DNA of 64,000 nucleotides, from NCBI GenBank assembly GCA_002506535.1, contig DAXT01000023.1, positions 1 to 64,000 of the forward strand, given 5' to 3'. Below, piece after piece: positions 50,865 through 59,274 of this stretch. This DNA comes from Methanothrix harundinacea. GTDB taxonomy: Archaea > Halobacteriota > Methanosarcinia > Methanotrichales > Methanotrichaceae. The notes under the pieces were generated by a model, which did no database searches, was not told where the DNA came from, and saw nothing but the letters and a program-made list of their open reading frames with translations. The position numbers and the translations under genes are program-made. Position 1 is the first letter of the stretch; each line of letters opens with the position of its first letter.

Positions 50865-52138
50865 TATCCTCTCCTCCCCAGGATCTCGTCGATCTCGGCC
50901 AGGAGGTCGTTGTGAGATGCAGATCTGGATTCCGATGTGAGGGCTTCTGGTTCGGCCTCTATGTCATATTTTAGATAGGTCATCTGTAGTTCCTCCTTCG
51001 CCCGGGAGACGCCGCCTCCGGTGATGTTCAGGAGCGTGAGATCTCCCTTTCCGACGGCCCCGGATCTTGCGGCCCTCAAAAGGGCGGCGACGGCCACCGC
51101 CGCCGCGGGGAGGATGTCTATCTCCTCAGACTCCTCGAAGATCTTCTGAGCCTCTTGCGCCTCCTGGTTTGTGATCCCGTAAACGACCCCCCCCGTCTCC
51201 TCCAGCGCCTCCAGGACGCCGCCCTTGACGGCGTAAGGCGGCTTTCGGTTGTAGAGGACGTCGTCGTACATCCCTTCGGGACAGGCCCCCATCTCCAGCC
51301 CCGAGCCGGTCCAGGCGGCGTAGACGGGAGCGCAGGGGATGTTCTGGGCGAGGTGAAGCCGAGGGAGGCGGCGGCCGAAGCGGCCGTCTCCCATCAGCCG
51401 GAGGGAGGCCTCCCAGGCGGCTATCCCGCCGGTCCCCGAGCCTATCGCCTGGAAGTAATGTTCGGGGAGGGCCTCCATCGAGAGGGCGGCGTCGAGGACG
51501 ACGACCCCCATGCCGTCCCTCCGGGCGACGTTCCTCGCCCCCCCCTCTCCGACGAAGCGGGGATGGGCCTCGAGGCTGCCGGCTAGGTCGATGGCGTCGG
51601 TGTAGTCTCCTTTCACCGATATCACCAGGACGGAGTCGGATAGATCGCCGTTGATCCAGAGCCGATGGAGCCCCCCCTTCGGCACCACCAGGATCAGGGG
51701 CAGATCGACGAAAGATGCCGCCTGGGCGAAGGCCCTGGCGGTATTTCCCGCCGAGGCTACCACCAGGACCCTCTCGTCTTCCGCCTCCACCATCCTCTCC
51801 ACCGTCGGCGGTGCCTCCAGGTCCTTGAAGCTGCAGGTGGTCATCTTCGCCCCCCTCTCGGGCCAGTAGCCGCTGAAGCTGATCCAGAGGTTCTCAAGGT
51901 CCACCGCCCTGGCGAGACCCTCGCTTCTGTAAGTGACCGGCTTCTCCCCCGATCCGCGGAGGGGCTCCTTCACCGGGAGCCAGTCGTAGAACTTCCACAG
52001 CCCCGGAAGGTCGCCCCTCAGGGTGAGCCTCTTTGATGAGTACTCGGTTCTGAGGAGGGATCCGTCATTTTGGCAGGCGAGGGCCCGGGGCGGGTGGACG
52101 CGCCCGCAGCCGAGACACCTCACCAGATATTCGCCCAT
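50864..52138 (-). CDS. Cysteate synthase (threonine-synthase-like), coenzyme M biosynthesis
   Basis: The 424-residue PLP enzyme resembles threonine synthase but has the features of the Methanosarcinales cysteate synthase. It has an N-terminal CLGCG zinc-ribbon-like start (C9, C12 and a later C), the PLP-Lys motif as TTCSFKDLEAPPTVE near 102, VVASAGNTARAFAQA near 125, GSGTGGIAAWEASLRL near 222 and ITGGGVSRAK near 375. It converts phosphoserine and sulfite to cysteate, the precursor of sulfopyruvate and coenzyme M. TATA CGTTATATTC (52161-52170) lies about 23-32 bases before the ATG. It heads the four-gene run. Confidence 0.85.
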   Translation of the reverse strand: MGEYLVRCLGCGRVHPPRALACQNDGSLLRTEYSSKRLTLRGDLPGLWKFYDWLPVKEPLRGSGEKPVTYRSEGLARAVDLENLWISFSGYWPERGAKMTTCSFKDLEAPPTVERMVEAEDERVLVVASAGNTARAFAQAASFVDLPLILVVPKGGLHRLWINGDLSDSVLVISVKGDYTDAIDLAGSLEAHPRFVGEGGARNVARRDGMGVVVLDAALSMEALPEHYFQAIGSGTGGIAAWEASLRLMGDGRFGRRLPRLHLAQNIPCAPVYAAWTGSGLEMGACPEGMYDDVLYNRKPPYAVKGGVLEALEETGGVVYGITNQEAQEAQKIFEESEEIDILPAAAVAVAALLRAARSGAVGKGDLTLLNITGGGVSRAKEELQMTYLKYDIEAEPEALTSESRSASHNDLLAEIDEILGRRG

Positions 52139-52160
52139 GAGGGTATCTCGGAGGATCTCT

Positions 52161-52170
52161 GAATATAACG
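52161..52170 (-). promoter_or_regulatory. TATA box for the cysteate synthase run
   Basis: The minus-strand CGTTATATTC lies 23-32 bases before ATG 52138. A dyad TTGT-GAT-ACAA at 52201-52211 further upstream might be an operator; that is only a suggestion. Confidence 0.55.
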
Positions 52171-52327
52171 TTTTCTGTTTTGGATAATATTGTTACCTAA
52201 TTGTGATACAATAGTTTTATATTATGTACAATAAGCCCAAAGAATCGGGGTAATATGGGCGAACCTCTGAAGCAGGGATCGGCCTTTCGGCAGCTGGGCG
52301 GCTTCGTATCACCTCCTATCTCCAGAA

Positions 52328-52432
52328 GCTCCAGTAGCCCTGGATCCGATAGACCTGAATCCAATAGACCTGGATCCAGTAGCCTCAGATCCAGTAGCCT
52401 CAGATCCAGTAGCCTCAGATCCAGTAACCCAG
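52328..52432. repeat. Seven 15-bp tandem repeats (GATCCAGTAGCCTCA and variants)
   Basis: Units start at 52328 and step by 15 through 52432. Units 4 to 6 are identical and the outer ones are altered. A Ser-rich frame (SSSLRS) across it is only the repeat read in codons. The repeat ends 4 bases before the polymerase stop. Confidence 0.9.
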
Positions 52433-52435
52433 GCT

Positions 52436-54412
52436 TCAGCCGCCCCCGTCCTCTATGAAACCGAAGACGAAGGCCGCCTCCTCCCAGGCCTTCTCCAGAA
52501 GCGCACCGTAATAGTCGGGGTCGAAGCCGGATGCGTCCCCTTCAGCGTCGACCTCCCACTTCCTCGCATCCCTGACGACGTATCCTGCCGTCATACCAGC
52601 CGAGAGCTTCACACCCTTTCTGCGGTAGGCGGAGACGACCGAGGCCTGGACGCATCTTTTATCGTAATGAAGTCTGCTTATCCGCCGGCGGATGATCATC
52701 TCCGAGGGGTCGGCCCCTTCCAGACCCCGACGATACCTTCCAGCGATCTCCCGCGCCTCCCCCTCGACCCTCCGGAGCTCTTCTATGGACCTGGCCACCC
52801 CCATCTTCTCGAAGACCTCCGTCTGCATCCTTCTCACGTACTCGGGGGTGTCCCTCCTCCTGGCGAAGACCCCCCTCACTTTGAGGCCTCCGCTGGAGAA
52901 CCGGCCGAAGTAACGGTTGTAGGCTCCGAAGCCGTCGGCGAGGGGGAGAAAGGCGATCCAGTCGTAGGCCTCAACCTCGGTGGCTATATCGGTCAGGGCC
53001 TCCACCCTCTCTTTGAATAGAGAGACGGCGAAAACGTCGCCGCCTTTGACCCAGAGGCAGTCGACGATGCCGTGGAGGACGAGAAGGCCCAGCCCCTCCG
53101 CGACCTCTTTGGCCTGGAGCAAAAGGTCCCTGGAGATGGAGGTGATCGCCTCGTGGACCTCGATCCTCCCGAACTTGGCGTTCCTGTAGCCGGTGTAGCC
53201 GAAGCAGGTGACGAGCATCCACTTCAGGACCGAATCGAGGCCCCTATACCTGGGATCGGCCTTCTTCAGCCTCTTTGTTTCAAGCCTCAGATCCAGGAGC
53301 GGCTCGATGACGGAGCTCAAAAAGCCCCTCTTTCCGCCCCCGTCCACCGTCTCGGGGGAGAGGTTGTAGTTCACTATGATGCTGGGGTAAAAGGAGGTGA
53401 AGTCCAGCTCGTGGACCTGCTCGTAGACCCCGGGGCGGGGCTGGAATATCATGCCCCCCTTGTCCGCCGCCTTCAAATCTCCGACCTTTCTCTGGGCCTC
53501 GGCGTCGGCCTTTCGGAAGGGGACGGCGATCCCCCTCCTCAGGGCCTCGTAGACCTCGTAGTTGGAGACGAGGGTCCCGGGGGTGAACCGGGACGTCAAG
53601 TTCGGCGAAAGCCCCGTCAGCCTCGAGGCGAGGACGACCCCTCGAAGCCCGCCTTCCCGGTATACGAAGCTGTTTTTGGTATCGATGAGGACCCTCCCCT
53701 CCGGTATGGAGGCGCCGGATTTGTGCTCCACCTTCCCGTAGCTCCAATAGGACCGGGCGGCCATCTTCCTGAAAGAGCCGGTCCTGCTGAGGGACTGATC
53801 GAGGCCGTACCCCTCGGCCTTCGCCGCCATCCTCGGGACCCAGAGGTCGCCGTCGGGGAAGAGGAGGACGTCGGGGTCGCAGATCCGGACGGTCTCGAAC
53901 AGATCCGCCAGGATCTCCCCTTCGGCGCCCCGGAGGACCGTCTCCCTCCGGCCGGTCCTGACCCTCACCTCGCCGACCGCCTTTGAGAGGCGGGGGTCGC
54001 CCTCCACCTCGATCGCCATGGAGGTGAGGGGGATCTCAAAGTCCGGGTCGAACCGGGACTCTCCATCCCTCCCGCAAGGGAAGAGATCCCTTTCGGCGAG
54101 GTACCTCTGATCGATCCTCAGATCGACGTTGTAGAGATGGGCCGCCATACGGGTCTGTTTCTCTATCTTCTCGGCGACACCCCTCGGGGCCCAGATCTCG
54201 TAGCCGTCCAGGGGTCCGTATACGGTCTCGAAGGCCCTCTCTTCGACCCTGAACCTCCCCTCCAGCCCCTCCATCATCTCCCAGTGGGCGTGGGGATCTT
54301 CCAGGTGAAGGCAAAAGGAGGGGGAATACCTGAAGGTGAGGGGCCTCGCCGACCCCCGATCCCGGTCCCAGAGCTCCACCGTCCCCCGGTGATAGGAGTC
54401 AAATATCCACAT
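52436..54412 (-). CDS. Divergent family B DNA polymerase, PolB2-like, altered active-site motifs
   Basis: The 658-residue protein keeps motif A as LDFTSFYPSIIVNYN near residue 334, but motif B (KWMLVTCFGYTGYRNAKFG near 395) lacks the usual Asn. Motif C is HGIVDCLWV near 446 instead of YGDTDS, so the first Asp is lost. The exonuclease I motif DxE is replaced by AIEVEG near 152. This matches the archaeal PolB2 group, once thought inactive and later linked to damage tolerance in Sulfolobales (Dpo2). It is translated from the same operon as the two small genes upstream, overlapping the nearest by 14 bases. Confidence 0.82.
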   Translation of the reverse strand: MWIFDSYHRGTVELWDRDRGSARPLTFRYSPSFCLHLEDPHAHWEMMEGLEGRFRVEERAFETVYGPLDGYEIWAPRGVAEKIEKQTRMAAHLYNVDLRIDQRYLAERDLFPCGRDGESRFDPDFEIPLTSMAIEVEGDPRLSKAVGEVRVRTGRRETVLRGAEGEILADLFETVRICDPDVLLFPDGDLWVPRMAAKAEGYGLDQSLSRTGSFRKMAARSYWSYGKVEHKSGASIPEGRVLIDTKNSFVYREGGLRGVVLASRLTGLSPNLTSRFTPGTLVSNYEVYEALRRGIAVPFRKADAEAQRKVGDLKAADKGGMIFQPRPGVYEQVHELDFTSFYPSIIVNYNLSPETVDGGGKRGFLSSVIEPLLDLRLETKRLKKADPRYRGLDSVLKWMLVTCFGYTGYRNAKFGRIEVHEAITSISRDLLLQAKEVAEGLGLLVLHGIVDCLWVKGGDVFAVSLFKERVEALTDIATEVEAYDWIAFLPLADGFGAYNRYFGRFSSGGLKVRGVFARRRDTPEYVRRMQTEVFEKMGVARSIEELRRVEGEAREIAGRYRRGLEGADPSEMIIRRRISRLHYDKRCVQASVVSAYRRKGVKLSAGMTAGYVVRDARKWEVDAEGDASGFDPDYYGALLEKAWEEAAFVFGFIEDGGG

Positions 54413-54677
54413 CTTCTCCCTTCTCGACCCGGGGTCGGGGGCCCTTATACCTCCTATCCGGATCGGCCTTCTTCAAGATCTCTATAAGGACGGAGAAGAC
54501 CGCCGCCTCCAGGGGGTCGTCGAGGGCGTAGAAGGCCTCGCTGGAGTGGACCTTAGCCATCTCAGCCAGTCGCTGGCCGTATATCTGGTCCTCTTTGCTC
54601 AAAGCCCGGGATGCCTTCAGCCACCGGGCTGCCACATCATGGGACCCCATCCGGACGGACCTGTAGGTCCTCCCCAT
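54399..54677 (-). CDS. Small helical partner of the PolB2 cassette
   Basis: The 92-residue, mostly helical, charged protein (residues about 14-70 helical, basic C-terminus PDRRYKGPRPRVEKGED) has no recognised domain. Its ATG overlaps the upstream stop (TGATG), and its 3' end overlaps the polymerase start by 14 bases, so all three genes are tightly coupled. Confidence 0.6.
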   Translation of the reverse strand: MGRTYRSVRMGSHDVAARWLKASRALSKEDQIYGQRLAEMAKVHSSEAFYALDDPLEAAVFSVLIEILKKADPDRRYKGPRPRVEKGEDVDI

Positions 54678-55186
54678 CAGAAGGCCTCCAGGGTCCTCTG
54701 GGCCTTCGGGCCCGGCCTGAGGTTCTTTGCAGCCCTCTTTGAGACGCCTTTGGGAAGATCGCTGAAGACGATGACCCGGTCGGCGAACTTCGCCATCTCC
54801 GCGAGGGAGGGGTCGGTTCCGGGGGAGTAGAGGAGGACGGCGGAGCCGGCGGAGGCCTCCTTCAGGGCGCGGCCGACGTACTCGGCCATCTCGGAGGCGC
54901 CCTCAAAGATCCCCGGGTCGTGCTCGAATATGATCAGGGTCTGGTAGGCCTCCCTCAATATCGAGAGGAGCTGGTGGGCGGTGAACCCCCTGCGGACGTC
55001 GAGGCTGGTGAAACGGCGGTCGAGGTCATCGAGGATGCGGGAGTAGTTGCCGCAGACGTAGAGCGCCTCGATCCTCCGCAGGCCGGGGTGGTCGTTGAGG
55101 GAGGTGGCGAGGACCCTTCCGGGGGCTATGAGGACGTTGAAGGTCTCGGGGGCGAGGACGACGGGAGATCGGAGTTCGAGTTCCAT
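54677..55186 (-). CDS. RecA/RadA-like core without visible Walker A (PolB2 cassette)
   Basis: The 169-residue protein has an alpha/beta order similar to the RadA core: VLIAPGRVLATSL, then EALYVCGNYSRILDDLDRRF near 41-60, FTAHQLLSILREAYQTLIIFEHDP and GSAVLLYSPGTDPSLAEMAKFADRVIVFS (in parts). I see no GxxGxGKT loop. This recalls ImuA-type and RadA-paralogue proteins that work beside a translesion polymerase without ATPase activity. That comparison is inference. It is the first gene of the cassette. Confidence 0.5.
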   Translation of the reverse strand: MELELRSPVVLAPETFNVLIAPGRVLATSLNDHPGLRRIEALYVCGNYSRILDDLDRRFTSLDVRRGFTAHQLLSILREAYQTLIIFEHDPGIFEGASEMAEYVGRALKEASAGSAVLLYSPGTDPSLAEMAKFADRVIVFSDLPKGVSKRAAKNLRPGPKAQRTLEAF

Positions 55187-55514
55187 GGCCGGAATATCTG
55201 TCGGGGAGGATGTAAAGGCTGAGAGGGCGGGAGGCGAAAGTATTCGGACCCCTCCCCCGGGAATAGATCGATATCCTATACCGGATATCTTATTCAGGAT
55301 ATCTTATTCAGGATATCTTATTCAGGATATCTTATTCCGGATATCTTATTCCGGATATCTTATCCCGGATATCTCATCCCGATATTTCGAGGGGATCCTC
55401 CGATATCGCGCAGATCCTGAAAAGGCAAAAGAACGAGGAGCCCTTAAATATCATAGATCTTTTTTATCCCATCCCAGCAGAAGTCGTTCTACCAGAGGAT
55501 ACGAAGGCGGCGAG
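55187..55514 (+). other. Divergent intergenic region between polymerase cassette and MBL-kinase gene
   Basis: This region holds the 14-bp repeat array at 55283-55380 and otherwise no gene. A TATA-like CTTAAATATC at 55442-55451 lies about 65-75 bases before ATG 55515. Confidence 0.5.
55283..55380. repeat. Seven 14-bp tandem repeats (GGATATCTTATTCA)
   Basis: Units step by exactly 14 bases: three end in CA, the rest in CC. Each contains the palindrome GATATC. The array lies upstream of the MBL-kinase gene and the divergent polymerase operon. Confidence 0.92.
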
Positions 55515-57251
55515 ATGAGACTAGATGATACGGTCCCCATGGAATCAAAGATTTTACAGCCGGTGAGCGGCACCCATCGGATGGAGCTTTACCCCTACAT
55601 CAGAACCGTCGACATGCTCTCCTCCAACTCTTACATCATCTCCTCGGAGGAGCAGCTCGCCCTCATCGATCCGGGAGGCGTCGACGATCAGGGGGAGAGG
55701 CTGGCGGAGGTCCTGGCCGGCCTCTACGATGGGATGCCCAGGCCTCTGGTCGTCTATCTGACCCACATCCACGTCGACCACTCCCTCCAGCTCTGCCGCC
55801 GAGCCCTCTTCCGGGAGTTCGATCAGGTCGGCGTGGCGGTCCAGGAGGAGGGGGCCCTCGCCCTGGAAGGCGGCAGCCCGGATATGACCCTCTCCAGACT
55901 CCTCGGAAAGAAGATCGAACCGATATCGTCGGATATCAGGCTTCTATCTTCCCGGGACCTGAGAGACCCCTGCCGGAGACGCTTGAGGCTGGACTGCGGG
56001 ATGAAGATCGAATACGAGACGGAGAAGTGGGAGATATCCCCGGGGCTCGCCCTGGCGAGCCAGAGGATACCGGTGGGGGGGAAGGATCAGATCGAGGTCT
56101 TCCATACCCCGGGTCACAGCCCCGACAGCGTCTGTATCCGGACCGGGGACGTCCTCTTTCTCGGCGATCTGTTGCTGGCGTCCAACCCCGGCGTGGCGGG
56201 GATCCCAGGATGGTCCAGGACCGAACTGATGAATTCGATCCGGAAGGTCCTCTGGATCCTGGACGATAGGAAGATACGGGTATGCTGTCCGGGCCACGGG
56301 AGGCCGATGGATGCGGTGACCGTCGAAAGAACCCTGGAGAAGCTGTACCAGTATACGCAGTCGCTTAACGACCTCGTTCTCATCGACCAGGACTGGGCGA
56401 AGGAGACCGCCGACTACTCTCACGAGGCCCTCCGGGAGATGGAGAGGCTTTTGACCATCATCGCCGGGAGGCTCGTCCTTCTATCCAGCGTCCTTCAAGA
56501 TCTCGGCGAGGAGGAGGTCGCCGCGGATATAGACAGGCTCCTAGACGGTGCCGCCGTCGACGATCTCCTCGCCTGCGCCCACCGTCACCTTCTCAGCCAC
56601 GAATCGGCCGGGATCCTGGATATAGAGATGGTGCATAAGGCAGGGCAGATAGTCGGAAAGCTCGATAGGATATTTGAGAGGGAGAGGGTAAGAGGGCTCT
56701 TTGAAGATCATCTCCTGAGGAGGGCAGAGCGGCTCGTGAACGATTATATGGTCACCTTCAGGGGATTTCGTCCCCACCAGATGGTGAACTATGGGGATAT
56801 CAACGGAATCGTCGAAGAGTCGGTGGATCAATTCAGGAAGAAGCCTTTCGACGAAGATGCCATCCTGGAGGCCGAGACGGAGGAGGAGTATCTGGAGGCG
56901 CTCAAGGCGAGGATCTCTCACGTCAATCTATCTGATAGGGTCGAAATCGTCCTCGATATGGAGGGGGGCCTCCCTGATCCATTGATAGACGGCGAGCGGT
57001 TCTTCGATCTGGTCATAGACCTCACCGAAAGGCTCGCCGCCTCCAGAGCCGAGAGGATCGTCCTATCGACAAAAGGATGCGGCGATTCCGTCGTCTTCGG
57101 GATCTTTGGATCCGGCCCGAAGATCGTTAACCCCTTCCGGGAAGCTGAGATGAAGTTTCTCGAAAGGTCCATCTCCCTCTGCGGCGGGATCTTGGTCGGC
57201 GGCCCCGGCGGCGATGTAGAGCCAAAGATCGCCGTCAGATTCTTTGTATAG
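55515..57251 (+). CDS. Metallo-beta-lactamase domain fused to a degenerate histidine-kinase-like module
   Basis: The protein of about 578 residues has an N-terminal MBL fold (1 to about 290) with HIHVDH at 84-89, HTPGHSPDS near 196, LFLGDLLLAS and CCPGHGRPMD. Such folds are di-iron/di-zinc hydrolases or oxygen/NO sensors (FprA-like, ODP type). A helical DHp-like region follows (about 300-450), ending in a domain that recalls HATPase (FFDLVIDLTERLAA near 495, GSGPKIVNPF near 536). The N-box Asn and GxGL motifs are not intact, so it probably lacks kinase activity. ATG 55515 with GGCGGCGAG upstream is the likely start; the frame stays open earlier but runs through repeats. Confidence 0.7.
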   Translation: MRLDDTVPMESKILQPVSGTHRMELYPYIRTVDMLSSNSYIISSEEQLALIDPGGVDDQGERLAEVLAGLYDGMPRPLVVYLTHIHVDHSLQLCRRALFREFDQVGVAVQEEGALALEGGSPDMTLSRLLGKKIEPISSDIRLLSSRDLRDPCRRRLRLDCGMKIEYETEKWEISPGLALASQRIPVGGKDQIEVFHTPGHSPDSVCIRTGDVLFLGDLLLASNPGVAGIPGWSRTELMNSIRKVLWILDDRKIRVCCPGHGRPMDAVTVERTLEKLYQYTQSLNDLVLIDQDWAKETADYSHEALREMERLLTIIAGRLVLLSSVLQDLGEEEVAADIDRLLDGAAVDDLLACAHRHLLSHESAGILDIEMVHKAGQIVGKLDRIFERERVRGLFEDHLLRRAERLVNDYMVTFRGFRPHQMVNYGDINGIVEESVDQFRKKPFDEDAILEAETEEEYLEALKARISHVNLSDRVEIVLDMEGGLPDPLIDGERFFDLVIDLTERLAASRAERIVLSTKGCGDSVVFGIFGSGPKIVNPFREAEMKFLERSISLCGGILVGGPGGDVEPKIAVRFFV

Positions 57252-57412
57252 GGTCCGGCTCGGATTCGGCGGGTTCGGGCCGGTCAAAACCCCCTTTCTT
57301 CGTCAGTTGATGTACGTGCTGTCAAAGCTGTCCTCAACGATCCTCGCATCGGCAGAATGATCGGCTGATGGAGAGATCTCTCTTATGCCCTGCGCAGGAT
57401 AGCGGATCACGA

Positions 57413-57422
57413 AGATATTTAT
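57413..57422 (+). promoter_or_regulatory. TATA box for the STAS-phosphatase-kinase operon
   Basis: AGATATTTAT lies 92-101 bases before ATG 57514, implying a leader of about 65-70 bases. The rest of the 57252-57513 gap has no gene. Confidence 0.5.
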
Positions 57423-57513
57423 CGGTGAATCGAGATCTGATAATGGATACGAAGGTTATGTTCAGATCCTCGATCCAGGTCTTGCGGCCTGAGATCCAAA
57501 TTGAGATGATCCG

Positions 57514-57858
57514 ATGAAACTCGATAATAAAAGTTCAGGCGACGTGATGATCGTCCTTCCAACAGGAAGGCTCGACGCCCCGTCGTCAGAAGAGCTGAAG
57601 GCGGATATGGAGAGGCTGATCGGCGAGGGGTGGAGAAAGATCGTGGCCAACCTGGAGGGGGTCGATTACATCAGCAGCTCCGGGCTGCGGGTTATGCTAT
57701 CGGCCTTAAAGAAGCTGAGGAGCCTCGGAGGCGATCTGAAGCTCGCCTCCCTCAGGCCTTACGTCAGGGAGACCTTCGAGATCGCCGGGTTCACCCAGCT
57801 CTTCAAGATATACGACGGCGAAGAAGAGGCGGCGGACGATTTCCGGCGAGGGGGCTAG
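57514..57858 (+). CDS. STAS-domain anti-sigma-factor-antagonist-like protein
   Basis: The 114-residue STAS domain has the conserved LEGVDYISSSGLRVMLSALKK region. The phosphorylated Ser of SpoIIAA/RsbV (in DSSGL) corresponds to Ser55, while the preceding Asp is Ser54 here. The N-terminus reads VMIVLPTGRLDAPSSEEL, with the strand-loop typical of the family. It is the switch protein that would be phosphorylated by the RsbW-like kinase and dephosphorylated by the PP2C next door. The stop is 48 bases before the phosphatase. Confidence 0.85.
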   Translation: MKLDNKSSGDVMIVLPTGRLDAPSSEELKADMERLIGEGWRKIVANLEGVDYISSSGLRVMLSALKKLRSLGGDLKLASLRPYVRETFEIAGFTQLFKIYDGEEEAADDFRRGG

Positions 57859-57906
57859 CTGCCCGGTCCCTTCCCATTTTAAAGGAGAGGCGGCAGGAAG
57901 ACGAAG

Positions 57907-59274
57907 ATGGCGGCCGGAACCCTCCTTCTCACCCTGATCGACAAGATCTGCGTCATCATGGTGGCAGCTTATCTTATCACCAGGACGAGACGCTTCTGCG
58001 AGGTTCTCGACGGCAGGCTCACCCGGGAGAACCAGGCGGCTCTGATCCTCATCTTCGGCGGCTTCTCCGTCTTCGGGACCGTCTCGGGGGTGGAGATCTT
58101 CGGGGTGATCGCCAACGTCAGGGACCTGGGTCCTATGATAGGGGGGCTCGTGGGGGGGCCCGTCGTCGGCCTCGGGGCCGGGCTGATAGGGGGAGTCCAC
58201 CGCTATCTATTGGGCGGGTTCACCGGGCCGGCCTGCTCCCTCGCCACGGTCCTGGCGGGGTTCCTGGGCGGCGCGGTCTACCTCCTCAACCGGCGAAGGT
58301 TCGTGGGGGTGGGAGGGGCCGTCATCTTCTCGGCCTTCGCCGTCTCCTTGCACATGCTCCTCGTCCTCCTGATATCGCAGCCTTACGAGGAGGCGGTGAT
58401 GGTCGTCCGGGAGACGGCCGTCCCCATGATCGCCTCCAACACCTTCGGGATGCTGGTATTCGCCTTTATGATATCCAACCTCATGAAAGAGCGGAAGACC
58501 GCCTCGGAGAGGGACGAGTACCTCGACGAGCTGGAGAAAAAGAGGATGGAGCTATCTATCGCCCGGGAGATCCAGGAGAGCTTCCTCCCGGAGACGGTCC
58601 CGGAGGTGGAGGGCTTCGACCTCGCCGCAAAGAGCATTCCTGCGAAGGAGGTGGGGGGCGACTTCTACGACTTCGTCCCCGTATCCGAGGGGAGGATCGG
58701 CCTCGTCATCGCCGACGTCTCGGGAAAGAGCGTCCCCGCCGCCCTCTTCATGGTTCTCTCGAGAGCGATCTTGAGGGCGACGGCCACAGGAAACCCCGGT
58801 CCATCGGAGGCGGCCAGGAGGGCGAACGACCTGATCGCCGCCGACGCAAAATCGGGGATGTTCGTCACCCTCTTCTACGGGGTCCTGGACCCAGGGTCGA
58901 GGACCCTCAGATACGTCAACGCCGGCCACAACCCCCCGGCCGTCCTCGACGGGGTGACCGGCGAGATCACCCTCCTGCGGACAGGGGGGCTCGCCATGGG
59001 GGTGATGGAGGGGGCGGATATGGAGGAGAGGGAGATCGTACTCTGCGAGGAGGATACCGTCATCTTCTACACCGACGGCGTCATCGAGGCTACGGGCGAG
59101 GGGCTCGAACAGTTCGGGATCGAGAGGCTTCTCAAGGTGACCAGGGATAACAGCCACCTTCCGGCGGCGGATCTCGTCAGAAAGATCGCCGGGGAGGTCG
59201 TCGCCTTCAGCGGTGATAGACCCCAGTTCGACGACATCACCCTCATGGTCCTGAAAGGGAGGAGGAGCGGATGA
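57907..59274 (+). CDS. Membrane-bound SpoIIE/RsbU-type PP2C phosphatase with a 5TM-LYT sensor
   Basis: The 455-residue protein begins with a five- to six-span 5TM-LYT (LytS/Lyt) sensor domain (about 1-190, PMIGGLVGGPVVGLGAGLIGG, GPACSLATVLAGFLGG). A linker coiled coil leads to a complete SpoIIE phosphatase: EVGGDFYDF near 248, VIADVSGKSVPAALFM near 275, YVNAGHNPP near 337, FYTDGVIEATG near 388 and FDDITLMVLKG near 440. All Asp ligands for the two Mn ions are present. It should dephosphorylate the STAS protein in response to a membrane signal. The RsbW start overlaps its stop by 4 bases. Confidence 0.92.
   Translation: MAAGTLLLTLIDKICVIMVAAYLITRTRRFCEVLDGRLTRENQAALILIFGGFSVFGTVSGVEIFGVIANVRDLGPMIGGLVGGPVVGLGAGLIGGVHRYLLGGFTGPACSLATVLAGFLGGAVYLLNRRRFVGVGGAVIFSAFAVSLHMLLVLLISQPYEEAVMVVRETAVPMIASNTFGMLVFAFMISNLMKERKTASERDEYLDELEKKRMELSIAREIQESFLPETVPEVEGFDLAAKSIPAKEVGGDFYDFVPVSEGRIGLVIADVSGKSVPAALFMVLSRAILRATATGNPGPSEAARRANDLIAADAKSGMFVTLFYGVLDPGSRTLRYVNAGHNPPAVLDGVTGEITLLRTGGLAMGVMEGADMEEREIVLCEEDTVIFYTDGVIEATGEGLEQFGIERLLKVTRDNSHLPAADLVRKIAGEVVAFSGDRPQFDDITLMVLKGRRSG

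Noticed and set aside
52201..52240. TTGTGATACAA and TTATGTACAATAA as a shared operator pair
   Set aside because: Arms are only four to five bases in AT-rich DNA; kept only as a remark.
52255..52458. Ser-rich 67-residue frame ahead of the polymerase gene
   Set aside because: It is the 15-bp tandem repeat read in codons; outside the repeat there is no coding character.
40684..55380. Tandem arrays considered as CRISPR
   Set aside because: Units are contiguous with no spacers, too short, and no cas gene is in the window.
55095..55514. 140-residue N-terminal extension of the MBL-kinase protein
   Set aside because: It overlaps the start of the divergent polymerase cassette and reads the 14-bp repeat as protein (GYLIQDILFRIS).
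57630..59150. 506-codon frame overlapping STAS and the phosphatase in another frame
   Set aside because: Arg/Gly/Pro-rich translation; the overlapping STAS and SpoIIE frames have complete conserved motifs.
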